Assembly (NCBI GenBank): GCA_024709485.1
Contig: JANJWO010000015.1
Coordinates: 1-34,033 of the forward strand
From: Hydrogenophilaceae bacterium
GTDB lineage: Bacteria; Pseudomonadota; Gammaproteobacteria; Burkholderiales; Thiobacillaceae
DNA length: 34,033 bases
Direction: 5' to 3'
Positions 16,678 through 24,306 of this stretch are shown here, one piece after another (the first letter of the stretch is position 1; every line of letters starts with the position of its first letter). The notes beneath the pieces are model-generated. The model was given only the letters and a program-made list of their open reading frames with translations. It had not been told where the DNA came from and made no database searches. Both the position numbers and the translations under genes were made by a program.

Positions 16678-18098
16678 TGCTGCGCCTGGGGAAATCGCTG
16701 ACCGCGCGGCTGACCCTGTTGTTTGCCGCCGTTTCTTCCAGCGTGCTCCTGGTTCTGGGGCTGGTCATCGCCGAGCTGGTCGAGCGGCATTTTCAAGACA
16801 TGGACCTGGAGCTGCTGGAAGGGAAGCTGGCGCTCGTCCGGCACGCCGTGCTTTCGACGCGGGCCGACGGCGATTTCGCCAGCTTGCCGGACAAGCTGGA
16901 CGCCGCCCTGGTCGGACACCACGGCTTGACCGTGGGCGTGTGGGGGCCGGATGGCAGGCGCTTGTTCCTGTCCGGCGCGGCGGAATTTCCGCAAGACGCC
17001 GTGCCGCCGGCGGGCGGGGAGGCGCTCCCGACGACCTGGAAAGGCCGGGACGGTCAGCATTATCGCGGGCTTTCCGGGCAGGCGCCCACGGGCATTGCGG
17101 GCGAGCCGCCGGCCACGGTTCTGCTCTCCACCAATCTCGCGCATCACGAGCACTTCATGCAGTCCTTCCGCCTCGCCATGTGGACGGTGGTGAGTGTCGC
17201 AGCGGTGCTGTCGGGGTTTTTGGGATGGGTGGCCGCGCGCCGCGGGCTCGCGCCCTTGCGGCGCATCGCCCGCCGCGCCTCCGACGTGACCGCCAGCAAT
17301 CTCGGCCGGCGCATCGAGGCCGGCGAGATTCCGGTCGAACTGGACGAGGTGGTGAGCACGCTGAATGCCATGCTCGGCCGGCTCAAGGAATCCTTCGACC
17401 GGCTCTCCGGCTTCTCCTCCGACATCGCGCACGAGCTGCGAACGCCGGTGAGCAATCTCCTGACCCAGACCCAGGTCATGCTCGCCAGGGCCCGCTCGGC
17501 CGAGGAATACCAGGACGTTCTGGCCTCGAATGCCGAGGAGCTGGAGCGGCTGTCGCGCACCATTGCCGACATGCTCTTCCTGGCCAAGGCGGACAACGGC
17601 CTCATGACGCCGACGCAAGAGTACGTCAACCTCGGCGCCGAAATCTCCGGCATGCTGGAGTTTTACGAAGCGGTGGCGGAAGAAAGGCATTTGCAGCTTG
17701 CGCTGCAAGGCCAGGCCGGGGTGAGGGGGGACCGTCTGATGCTGCGCCGGGCGGTGGGCAACCTGCTTGCGAATGCGATCCGCCACACTCCCGAGCACGG
17801 CAGCGTCAGGATCGCGCTCGCATCCGACGCGCGCGGCGTCTGCATCCATGTCGAAAACACCGGCGAGACCATTTCCCCCGAGCATCTTCCCCGCTTGTTC
17901 GACCGGTTTTACCGCGCCGACCCCGCGCGGCACCATGCCGGGGAAGGTTCGGGCCTCGGATTGGCCATTACGAAATCCATCGCCCTCGCCCACCGCGGCG
18001 AGGTCAGCGTCCGCTCGCGCGACGGCGTCACGGTTTTTTCCCTGTGCCTGCCCGCGCCCGAAGCGGGCTCGCCGCAGGCCCCGCTCCCGGAGGCATGA
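16674..18098 (+). CDS. cusS: Heavy-metal sensor histidine kinase CusS
   Basis: A 474-residue membrane kinase. Two transmembrane helices (about residues 12-33 and 168-188) flank a periplasmic sensor domain with several His/Met residues (HHEHFM at 157-162). A HAMP domain, the dimerisation box with H253 ([14 protein letters not shown]), an N-box ([11 protein letters not shown]) and G-boxes ([14 protein letters not shown]) complete it. This is the CusS/CopS layout of kinases that sense periplasmic Cu(I)/Ag(I). The start overlaps the cusR stop by 4 bp. The gene converges on coaBC with 78 bp between stops; a short GC-rich hairpin followed by six T (near 18110-18145) may end the transcript. Confidence 0.93.
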   Translation: MMLRLGKSLTARLTLLFAAVSSSVLLVLGLVIAELVERHFQDMDLELLEGKLALVRHAVLSTRADGDFASLPDKLDAALVGHHGLTVGVWGPDGRRLFLSGAAEFPQDAVPPAGGEALPTTWKGRDGQHYRGLSGQAPTGIAGEPPATVLLSTNLAHHEHFMQSFRLAMWTVVSVAAVLSGFLGWVAARRGLAPLRRIARRASDVTASNLGRRIEAGEIPVELDEVVSTLNAMLGRLKESFDRLSGFSSDIAHELRTPVSNLLTQTQVMLARARSAEEYQDVLASNAEELERLSRTIADMLFLAKADNGLMTPTQEYVNLGAEISGMLEFYEAVAEERHLQLALQGQAGVRGDRLMLRRAVGNLLANAIRHTPEHGSVRIALASDARGVCIHVENTGETISPEHLPRLFDRFYRADPARHHAGEGSGLGLAITKSIALAHRGEVSVRSRDGVTVFSLCLPAPEAGSPQAPLPEA

Positions 18099-18176
18099 AG
18101 CCGGGAACGTTGCGCGCGCGAGCAGGCCGGCGCGGGTTTTTTCGTCGCGGAGACCGCCGGTTCGGGCCGTTGCGCG

Positions 18177-19415
18177 TCAGCGGAGCAGGCGCGCGAGGTG
18201 GACAACGATGCGGCGCGCCTGGGTGAGCTTGTCGGCGGGCGGCAGGGTCTGGCTGCCCTGGTCGTCCAGCACCACCACCTCGGCCTGATCGGCACCCAGC
18301 GTATGCTGGGCGAGGTTGGCCACCAGCATGGGCACGCGCTTTTTCCGGCGCTTGGCCTCGGCGTGCTCCAGAAGCTTCTCGGTTTCGGCGGCGAAGCCCA
18401 CGCAGAAAGGCGCCTTGGGCAGCGCGGCGACGCTGGCGAGAATGTCCTTGTTGGGGGTGAGCGCAAGCGTGAGCGGCTGTTCGCTTTTCTTGATCTTGTG
18501 GGCGCCGGCCTCGGTCGGGCGGTAGTCCGCCACCGCCGCCACCGAGATGAACACATCCTGGCCGGCGATGCGCTCCATCACGGCGTCGAACATCTCGCTG
18601 GCCGTGGTCACGTTGAGCCGCGCCACGCCCGCCGGGGTGGCAAGCGCGGTCGGACCGGAAACCAGGGTGACCGCGGCGCCGGCCTCGCGCGCGGCGGCGG
18701 CGAGCGCATAGCCCATCTTGCCCGAGCTTAAATTGGTGATGCCGCGCACCGGATCGATCGGCTCGTAGGTCGGGCCGGCGGTGATGAGCACCCGTTTCCC
18801 GGCCAGAACGCCATCGAACAGCATGGCCGCCACCGCATCGAATATCGCTTGCGGCTCGCGCATGCGCCCGAGGCCGGTTTCGCCGCAGGCCTGTTCGCCG
18901 GAATCGGGGCCGATGATGTGCACGCCGTCCTCGATCAGCTGCGCGAGATTGCGCTGGGTGGCGCGGTTCGCCCACATCTCGCGGTTCATGGCCGGCGCCA
19001 GCATCAAGGGGCAGGCGCGCGCCAGGCACAAGGTGGAAAGCAGGTCATCGGCGCGGCCGTGGGCGAGCCGGGCCATGAAGTCGGCCGTGGCCGGCGCCAC
19101 CACGATCAGATCCGCTTCACGGCTGGCGTGGATGTGGTCCATGCCGTCATTAATCGGTTTGGACCCCGCATTTGCCCCCTCCCCGCTTGTGGGGAGGGTT
19201 GGGGTGGGTGGGCGGCCCCACAGCTCGGTCAGCACCGGCCGCCCGGTCAGCGCCTGCAAGGTGGCGGGGCCGATGAAATGCGTGGCCGCCGCGGTCATCA
19301 CCGGCTGCACCGCATAGCCGGCCTTCACCAACAGGCGCGCGAGTTCCGCCGCCTTGTAGGCGGCGATGCCGCCGGTGATGCCCAAAATGATGCTTGCGCG
19401 CGGAGTCTCTGTCAT
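18177..19415 (-). CDS. coaBC: Bifunctional phosphopantothenoylcysteine decarboxylase/synthase CoaBC with in-frame repeat insertion
   Basis: A 412-residue enzyme for two steps of coenzyme A synthesis: joining cysteine to 4'-phosphopantothenate (CoaB) and decarboxylation (CoaC). The CoaC half shows [15 protein letters not shown]94 in HIHASREAD (E. coli H75), APATADF, PAMN with N143, and the [13 protein letters not shown] loop. The CoaB half starts at [20 protein letters not shown] and contains [10 protein letters not shown] and HKIKK. Compared with E. coli, about 18 extra residues (around 67-88, [16 protein letters not shown]) precede H94; they are encoded by a palindromic repeat (19177-19198). 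The gene is divergent from radC, with 45 bp between starts and no clear Shine-Dalgarno. Confidence 0.95.
   Translation of the reverse strand: MTETPRASIILGITGGIAAYKAAELARLLVKAGYAVQPVMTAAATHFIGPATLQALTGRPVLTELWGRPPTPTLPTSGEGANAGSKPINDGMDHIHASREADLIVVAPATADFMARLAHGRADDLLSTLCLARACPLMLAPAMNREMWANRATQRNLAQLIEDGVHIIGPDSGEQACGETGLGRMREPQAIFDAVAAMLFDGVLAGKRVLITAGPTYEPIDPVRGITNLSSGKMGYALAAAAREAGAAVTLVSGPTALATPAGVARLNVTTASEMFDAVMERIAGQDVFISVAAVADYRPTEAGAHKIKKSEQPLTLALTPNKDILASVAALPKAPFCVGFAAETEKLLEHAEAKRRKKRVPMLVANLAQHTLGADQAEVVVLDDQGSQTLPPADKLTQARRIVVHLARLLR
19177..19198. repeat. CCCTCCCC-type palindrome inside coaBC
   Basis: CCCTCCCC (19177-19184) and GGGGAGGG (19191-19198) are perfect 8-bp complements with a GCTTGT loop. 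The same arms occur three times, in variants, at 33211-33313. Read on the coding strand it yields the peptide PTLPTSGEG in the CoaC domain. The flanking GGTTGGGGTGGGTGGG tract probably belongs to the same inserted element. Confidence 0.85.
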
Positions 19416-19460
19416 GGCAAAAAGCGTAAAAACAACATTCTATATGGGAGGCGGGGCAGG

Positions 19461-20135
19461 ATGGGGATCAAACACTGGCCGGCGGACGAACGCCCGCGCG
19501 AAAAACTCCTGGCGCGCGGGGCGGAAAGCCTGACCGATGCCGAATTGCTGGCGCTGTTCCTGCGCACCGGGGTCGCCGGCAAGAGCGCGGTGGCGCTCGC
19601 GCGCGAACTGCTGGACGGTTTCGGCGGGCTGTCGCGCCTGTGCCTGGCCGAGCGCGAGGCGATCTGTGCAGCGCCCGGCCTGGGGCCGGCCAAGTACGCG
19701 CAGCTGAAGGCGGTGATGGAAATGGCCGGCCGGGCGCTGAAGGAAGACATGCAGAGCGGCGATGCCCTGTCTTCGCCGGCCGCGGTCAGGCGCTACCTGA
19801 GCCTCCTGTTGAAGGACAAGCCGCACGAGGAATTCTGGGCCGTGTTCCTGGACGCGCAAAACCGCGCCCTCAAGGCCGAAATGCTGTTCCGCGGCACCCT
19901 CACCCAGACCAGCGTCTACCCGCGCGAAGTGGTGAAGCGGGCGCTGGCGCACAATGCCGCCGGCCTGATCCTGGCGCACAACCACCCCTCGGGCGTGGCC
20001 GAGCCCAGCCAGGCCGACAGGCTCCTCACCCAGACGCTCAGGCAGGCCCTGGCGCTGGTCGAGGTGCGGGTGCTCGACCATTTCATCGTGGCCGGCGCGG
20101 GCGGGGTGTCGTTCGCCGAGGCCGGGCTGCTGTAA
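19461..20135 (+). CDS. radC: RadC family JAB-domain protein
   Basis: A 224-residue RadC/YicR-type protein. An N-terminal helix-hairpin-helix part ([30 protein letters not shown]) is followed by a JAB1/MPN-like metal domain with the motif [10 protein letters not shown] and a downstream aspartate (DHFIVAG). The old assignment to DNA repair has not held up well and the true function is uncertain. The ATG at 19461 is preceded by GGGAGGCGGGGCAGG; a longer frame upstream is the antisense of coaBC. radC divergent from coaBC is a common gene order. Confidence 0.94.
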   Translation: MGIKHWPADERPREKLLARGAESLTDAELLALFLRTGVAGKSAVALARELLDGFGGLSRLCLAEREAICAAPGLGPAKYAQLKAVMEMAGRALKEDMQSGDALSSPAAVRRYLSLLLKDKPHEEFWAVFLDAQNRALKAEMLFRGTLTQTSVYPREVVKRALAHNAAGLILAHNHPSGVAEPSQADRLLTQTLRQALALVEVRVLDHFIVAGAGGVSFAEAGLL

Positions 20136-20139
20136 CCCG

Positions 20140-20160
20140 CCCTCGCGGAAGCCGCGAGGG
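20140..20160 (+). terminator. Hairpin after radC
   Basis: CCCTCGCGG (20140-20148) and CCGCGAGGG (20152-20160) form a perfect 9-bp stem with an AAG loop, starting four bases after the radC stop. No T-tract follows, so termination may be partial or the hairpin may protect the mRNA end. Confidence 0.55.
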
Positions 20161-20205
20161 GGGCGGCCCGCTGCCTGGCGGGTTGGCGGGGGTGTCGCGA
20201 AGGGC

Positions 20206-20235
20206 TTGGCGCGGGCGGGGATTTCATGGCATAAT
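20206..20235 (+). promoter_or_regulatory. Probable sigma-70 promoter of rpmB-rpmG
   Basis: TTGGCG (20206-20211) and CATAAT (20230-20235) resemble -35 and -10 boxes at 18-bp spacing, ending 41 bp before the rpmB ATG. The run is followed by a more AT-rich leader with GGAGAG near 20265-20270 as ribosome-binding site. Confidence 0.6.
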
Positions 20236-20276
20236 CCGCGCTTTTCCGATTTCGGCTAATTTTTGGAGAGCGCATC

Positions 20277-20513
20277 ATGGCTCGCGTATGTCAGGTAACG
20301 GGCAAGAAGCCCATGTCTGGGAACAACGTATCCCACGCAAACAACAAAACCAAGCGCCGGTTTCTGCCCAACCTGCAAAACCGTCGCCTGTGGGTTGAGA
20401 GCGAGAACCGCTTCGTCACCCTGCGTCTCACCAATGCGGCGCTGCGCACCATCGACAAGAAGGGCATCGATGCCGTTCTCGCCGAAATGCGCGCTCGCGG
20501 CGAAAAGATTTAA
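20277..20513 (+). CDS. rpmB: 50S ribosomal protein L28
   Basis: A 78-residue basic ribosomal protein of the large subunit. The typical start [34 protein letters not shown] and the [15 protein letters not shown] segment are diagnostic. It has the beta/gamma-proteobacterial length and no zinc CxxC pairs. GGAGAG lies a few bases upstream of the ATG. rpmG follows after 10 bp, and both probably share the promoter upstream and the terminator at 20738-20765. Confidence 0.98.
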   Translation: MARVCQVTGKKPMSGNNVSHANNKTKRRFLPNLQNRRLWVESENRFVTLRLTNAALRTIDKKGIDAVLAEMRARGEKI

Positions 20514-20523
20514 GGGGTAGATC

Positions 20524-20691
20524 ATGGCAAAAGGCGGACGCGAAAAGATCAAGCTGGAGTCCACTGAGGGCACCGGCCACTTCTACACCACCACCAAGAA
20601 CAAGAAGACCATGCCCGGCAAGATGGAGATCATGAAATTCGATCCCAAGGCGCGCAAGCATGTGCTGTACAAGGAAATCAAGCTCAAGTAA
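20524..20691 (+). CDS. rpmG: 50S ribosomal protein L33
   Basis: A 55-residue large-subunit protein. The protein starts [20 protein letters not shown], continues with [10 protein letters not shown] and ends [15 protein letters not shown]. It lacks the four zinc-binding cysteines of C+ type L33, so it is the zinc-independent form usual in proteobacteria. AGGGGTAG just upstream serves as ribosome-binding site. It is co-transcribed with rpmB, as in most proteobacteria. Confidence 0.97.
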   Translation: MAKGGREKIKLESTEGTGHFYTTTKNKKTMPGKMEIMKFDPKARKHVLYKEIKLK

Positions 20692-20737
20692 GCGGTTTGA
20701 GCGCAAGCAGCCCAGGCAAGCGGGCTGCGCTTTCCCA

Positions 20738-20765
20738 AAAAAACCCGCCATCTGGCGGGTTTTTT
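20738..20765. terminator. Strong rho-independent terminator after rpmB-rpmG
   Basis: AAAAAACCCGCCA (20738-20750) and TGGCGGGTTTTTT (20753-20765) form a 13-bp inverted repeat around TC. The G/C core with flanking A and T runs would work in both directions. It separates the ribosomal genes from rpfF. Confidence 0.9.
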
Positions 20766-20855
20766 ATGCGCGTTTTTCGCCGCGTTTTCCGCGCCGTTCC
20801 AGCTCCGGCCAACCGCGAATGCCGGCCGCTTGCCACCGCGAAACAAGCCGACTAG

Positions 20856-20899
20856 CCTGAGCGGTAATGACGAATACCCGTCATGATCAACCGCTCAGG
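20856..20899 (+). promoter_or_regulatory. Nested inverted repeat covering the rpfF ribosome-binding site
   Basis: Outer arms CCTGAGCGGT (20856-20865) and ACCGCTCAGG (20890-20899) are perfect 10-bp complements. Inside them ATGACG (20867-20872) and CGTCAT (20879-20884) pair around the loop AATACC. The right outer arm includes the first three bases of the rpfF Shine-Dalgarno AGGAGA (20897-20902). As RNA this would mask the ribosome-binding site; as DNA it could be an operator. A weak promoter pair (TTGCCA 20830-20835, TAGCCT 20853-20858, 17-bp gap) overlaps its left edge. Confidence 0.7.
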
Positions 20900-20907
20900 A
20901 GAACCTC

Positions 20908-21816
20908 ATGTCGCATTTGCAATCAGTCCAGTCCACGCTGCAGCCTGACAGCACGAATTACGCGCAATTAACGGCTTATTCGGATAGCCATAACGGCATC
21001 TCATGGGGATACATGCATGCCGCGCCGCGCCCGTGCTATACCTACACGCTTCTGGCCGACTTCAGGAACTGGTTCGCGGATCTGTCGTCGCTGATCGACA
21101 GCAGCCCGCAGCAGGACAAAATCGCCTATGCCGTCATCGCCTCTTCCATTCCCGGCGTTTTCAACCTGGGCGGCGACCTGAGCCTGTTTCATCGGCTCAT
21201 CCTGGAGCGGGACAGGATGAGCCTGCTGCGCTATGCACGCGCCTGCATCGAGCCGCTTTACATGATCGCGACGCATCTTGACCGCCCGAACCTGAAAACC
21301 ATCACCCTGGTCCAGGGCGACGCCCTGGGCGGCGGCTTCGAGTGCGCGCTGTCCGGCAATACCCTGATCGCCGAGCGCGGCTGCAAGCTCGGCTTCCCGG
21401 AAATCCTCTTCAACCTGTTTCCCGGCATGGGGGCGCTCACCCTGCTGGGCCGCCGCATCGGGCACCAGCAGGCGGAAAGAATCATCCTTTCCGGCAAGCT
21501 CTATGCCGCGGAGGAGCTATACGACATGGGCGTGGTCGATGTGCTGGCCGAGCCCGGCGAAGGCGAGCAGGCCGTCATCGATTTCGTCAGAAGGGAGGCG
21601 CGTGCGCGGAACGGCACCCTGGCCTTGCGCGCGGCGCGCGAAATCAGCCAGCCGGTTTCCTACGACGAGCTCATGCGCATCACCGAAATCTGGGTGGATG
21701 CCGCATTCCGGCTCGGGCCCAAGGATTTGCGCATGATGGAGCGGCTGGTGGCGCGCCAGAACGGCAAGGCGGAAAGCCTCGCCTCACAGCCCCAGGACGC
21801 TTTGCTGGCGGGCTAG
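20908..21816 (+). CDS. rpfF: DSF-family signal synthase RpfF (enoyl-CoA hydratase/crotonase fold)
   Basis: A 302-residue crotonase-fold enzyme that makes cis-2-unsaturated fatty acid signals (diffusible signal factors) from 3-hydroxyacyl-ACP by dehydration and thioester cleavage. The two catalytic glutamates of Xanthomonas RpfF (E141, E161) correspond to E145 (GDALGGGFECALSGN) and E165 (LGFPEILFNLFPGMGA), 20 residues apart as in the reference. VFNLGGDLSLF forms the oxyanion region. The sequence is much closer to RpfF than to ordinary FadB-type hydratases. AGGAGA (20897-20902) precedes the ATG. The gene converges on rpfC and the coding ends overlap by 33 bp. The sensor and regulator beside it confirm a DSF system. 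Confidence 0.93.
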   Translation: MSHLQSVQSTLQPDSTNYAQLTAYSDSHNGISWGYMHAAPRPCYTYTLLADFRNWFADLSSLIDSSPQQDKIAYAVIASSIPGVFNLGGDLSLFHRLILERDRMSLLRYARACIEPLYMIATHLDRPNLKTITLVQGDALGGGFECALSGNTLIAERGCKLGFPEILFNLFPGMGALTLLGRRIGHQQAERIILSGKLYAAEELYDMGVVDVLAEPGEGEQAVIDFVRREARARNGTLALRAAREISQPVSYDELMRITEIWVDAAFRLGPKDLRMMERLVARQNGKAESLASQPQDALLAG

Positions 21817-24306
21817 AAACTCGTCCATGGCGGCGAGCGTCGCCTGCTGCGCGGCGTCGACCGCGGCCAGGCGCTCGGAAGCCAGAGGCTGCCCGATTTC
21901 GAAGGGCTTGATGCGTTCCGCTGCGCTGCAGGCGTCGGCCATGGCCAGGGCGCCGACGTCGCTGGCGCCGCCCTTCAGCATGTGCAGGTGCTCCTTCCAG
22001 GCGCCATAGTCGCGCTCCTGCAGCGCCTGGCGCGTCGCCTCCAGGGCGCGGTTGCTGTCCTGGCGGAATTCGTCGACCAGTTCGCGCACGAAGTCCAGGC
22101 CCCCGCCGAACTCGGCGAGTTCCTTGAGGATGGATTCGTCGAGCACGCTGGCGGCCTTGCGCGGCGCGGCGTCGGCGGCCCGGGCGGGCGCCTCCCCGCC
22201 GGGCAGCGCCAGCAAGGCGACCTTGTCGAGCAGGGCGCGGCTGTTGACGGGCTTGGTGAGGAAGTCGTCGGCGCCGGCTTCGCGGCATTGCAGCTCGGCC
22301 TCGTTGCGCGCATCCGCGGTGAGCATGATGACGGGCAGATGGCCTTTTTCCATGAAGCGCCAGCGCTTTACCGTTTCCGGCCCCGACAGCCCGGGCATGT
22401 GCATGTCCATGATCGCCAGCGCGAGCTGGCCGGCATTGGCCGCCAGCAGGTCGAGCGCCTCCTCGCCGTCATTGGCCATCACGACTTCATGGCCGGCATG
22501 TTCGAGCAGGCCGCGCATCACCCGCTGGTTGACCGGGTTGTCCTCGGCGACGAGGATGCGCAGGCGGGCATGCCCCGCGCGCGCCTGGAAATGCTCGGCC
22601 AGCGACACCACGTTTTCCGGCAGGCCTTTGTGGCTGGCGGCTTCGTGCAGGGCGCTGAACAGCAGGGTGGGATTGATGGGCATTTGCAGCACGGCGCTGT
22701 AGCCCGCCTTCATCCAGACGTCATCCTGGCGCCCGCTGGCGTCCGTCTCGATCAGGATGACGGGAAAGTGGCCGAAACCCGGGCTGTCGTGCAGCAGCCT
22801 GACGAACTGCACCGGGTCGCCGCCCAGCAGCCTGCGCTCCACGATGAGGGCATCGGGGGCGGCTTCCGAGGCGGTGATCATGCCGGGCACGGAAACGGCA
22901 TTCGCGTTCATGGGCACGGCCTGGCCGTCCCAGCCGCGAATCAGGTCGCCCAGGCGATAGCCCAGTTCCGGGCTGACCAGCATGCCGACGCGCAGCCGGT
23001 CCGGCAGCAGCTCGCTCAGCGGGTGCCGTTCCTGCTCCTCGACCGGAAACTCGAACCAGAAGGTCGTGCCTTCCCCCGGCAGGCTGTTCAGCCCGATGCG
23101 CCCGTCCATCATTTCCACCAACTGTTTGGAGATGCTGGTGCCCAGCCCGGTGCCGCCATAGCGCCGGGTGATGGAAGCGTCCGCCTGGGTGAAGCTCTCG
23201 AAAATCTGCCGCTGCATCTCCGAGGGGATGCCGATGCCGGTGTCGGTCACCTCGAAGTGCAGCCAGGTGCGGCCCAGTTCGGCGAAGGGGCGCACGTAGA
23301 CGTCGACGCGCCCGTGCTCGGTGAACTTGATGGCGTTGCCGATCAGGTTGATGAGCACCTGGCGCAGGTGCTGGACGTCGCCGTGCAGGAAGAAGGGCGT
23401 GCGCGGTGCGATGTGCGCCGCCAGCAGCAGGCCTTTCCGGTGCGCCTGCGGTTCCAGCATCATCACCAGCGAGTTGATCAGGTAATGCAGATCGTAGTCT
23501 TCGTTGACGCAGGTCAGCTTGCCGGCCTCGATGCGCGAGATGTCGAGCACGTTCTCGATCAGCCGCTGCAGCGCCAGGGCGGACGCGTGGATGACCTGGG
23601 TCAGCTCCTGCTGTTCCTTGTTGAGCGGCGTCTCGCGCAGAAGGTCGGCAATGCCGATCACGCCGTTCAGCGGCGTGCGCAGCTCGTGACTCATGTTGGC
23701 GAGGAACGCGGACTTGGCGGCATTCGCCGCCTTGGCCTGCTCAATGGCGCGGTACAACTGCTTGAGCAGGAATACCGTATAGGCGGGGATCAGCACCAGC
23801 ATGATCATCAGGCCGGTGGAGATGCCGACGTGCTGCTGCCAGAACGGGCTGGCCGCGACGACGTAGCCGAAGCCCGCCACGGACAGGGCGCCGCAGGCGA
23901 CCAGATAGCGGATGCCGTAGCGGAAGCCGTTGCCGAGCGTGACCCAGAGGTAGACGAAAACCAGGGCGGCGCCCGCCTCGCCCGTCACCGCCATCAGATA
24001 GGTGGTGATGAACGTGTCCGACAGCATGCCGAGATAGCGGCGCAGCGGCGACACCTCCCGGCTCAGGAACGCGAACAGGGTCAGCGCCACTGCCCAAGCC
24101 ACGAAGGACCACATCAGGAAGGCAACCCAGGCCGCGTGTTCCGGGTAGCCCGCAAGCACGTTCCGGTTGGTGAAATACAAGGCGAAAGCCAGGCCGATGA
24201 CGATGCGGATGAAAGCCTGCTGAAACTCGGTGTCCGGGCGCGCGCGCACCCGGCGCAGGAGCGCCTGCCCGGTTTCGAGCAGGAAGGTTTTCGGGCCTTG
24301 CATCAT
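21784..24306 (-). CDS. rpfC: DSF sensor hybrid histidine kinase RpfC
   Basis: An 840-residue hybrid kinase. Residues 30-185 form about five membrane helices with the RpfC-like segment YLWVTLGNGFRYGIRYL, the DSF-sensing region in Xanthomonas RpfC. The HisKA box has H207 (NMSHELRTPLNG); the ATPase shows NLIGNAIKFTEHG and DTGIGIP. Residues about 438-555 look like a degenerate receiver with E490 where the acceptor aspartate should be. A true receiver follows (acceptor D634, AIMDMHMPG), then an HPt domain with H775 (HMLKGG). In Xanthomonas, unphosphorylated RpfC also binds RpfF. The protein is about 115 residues longer than Xanthomonas RpfC. The start overlaps the rpfG stop (ATGA). Confidence 0.93.
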   Translation of the reverse strand: MMQGPKTFLLETGQALLRRVRARPDTEFQQAFIRIVIGLAFALYFTNRNVLAGYPEHAAWVAFLMWSFVAWAVALTLFAFLSREVSPLRRYLGMLSDTFITTYLMAVTGEAGAALVFVYLWVTLGNGFRYGIRYLVACGALSVAGFGYVVAASPFWQQHVGISTGLMIMLVLIPAYTVFLLKQLYRAIEQAKAANAAKSAFLANMSHELRTPLNGVIGIADLLRETPLNKEQQELTQVIHASALALQRLIENVLDISRIEAGKLTCVNEDYDLHYLINSLVMMLEPQAHRKGLLLAAHIAPRTPFFLHGDVQHLRQVLINLIGNAIKFTEHGRVDVYVRPFAELGRTWLHFEVTDTGIGIPSEMQRQIFESFTQADASITRRYGGTGLGTSISKQLVEMMDGRIGLNSLPGEGTTFWFEFPVEEQERHPLSELLPDRLRVGMLVSPELGYRLGDLIRGWDGQAVPMNANAVSVPGMITASEAAPDALIVERRLLGGDPVQFVRLLHDSPGFGHFPVILIETDASGRQDDVWMKAGYSAVLQMPINPTLLFSALHEAASHKGLPENVVSLAEHFQARAGHARLRILVAEDNPVNQRVMRGLLEHAGHEVVMANDGEEALDLLAANAGQLALAIMDMHMPGLSGPETVKRWRFMEKGHLPVIMLTADARNEAELQCREAGADDFLTKPVNSRALLDKVALLALPGGEAPARAADAAPRKAASVLDESILKELAEFGGGLDFVRELVDEFRQDSNRALEATRQALQERDYGAWKEHLHMLKGGASDVGALAMADACSAAERIKPFEIGQPLASERLAAVDAAQQATLAAMDEFLARQQSVLGL

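Noticed and set aside
19150-19215. coaBC as a frameshifted pseudogene
   Set aside because: The reading frame continues on both sides of the repeat, and all CoaC and CoaB motifs downstream are intact, so it is an in-frame insertion and not a disruption.
20908-21816. Ordinary enoyl-CoA hydratase of beta-oxidation
   Set aside because: The RpfF-specific context of both glutamates (GGGFECALS, FPEILFNLFPGMG) and the adjacent rpfC/rpfG genes make a DSF synthase far more likely.
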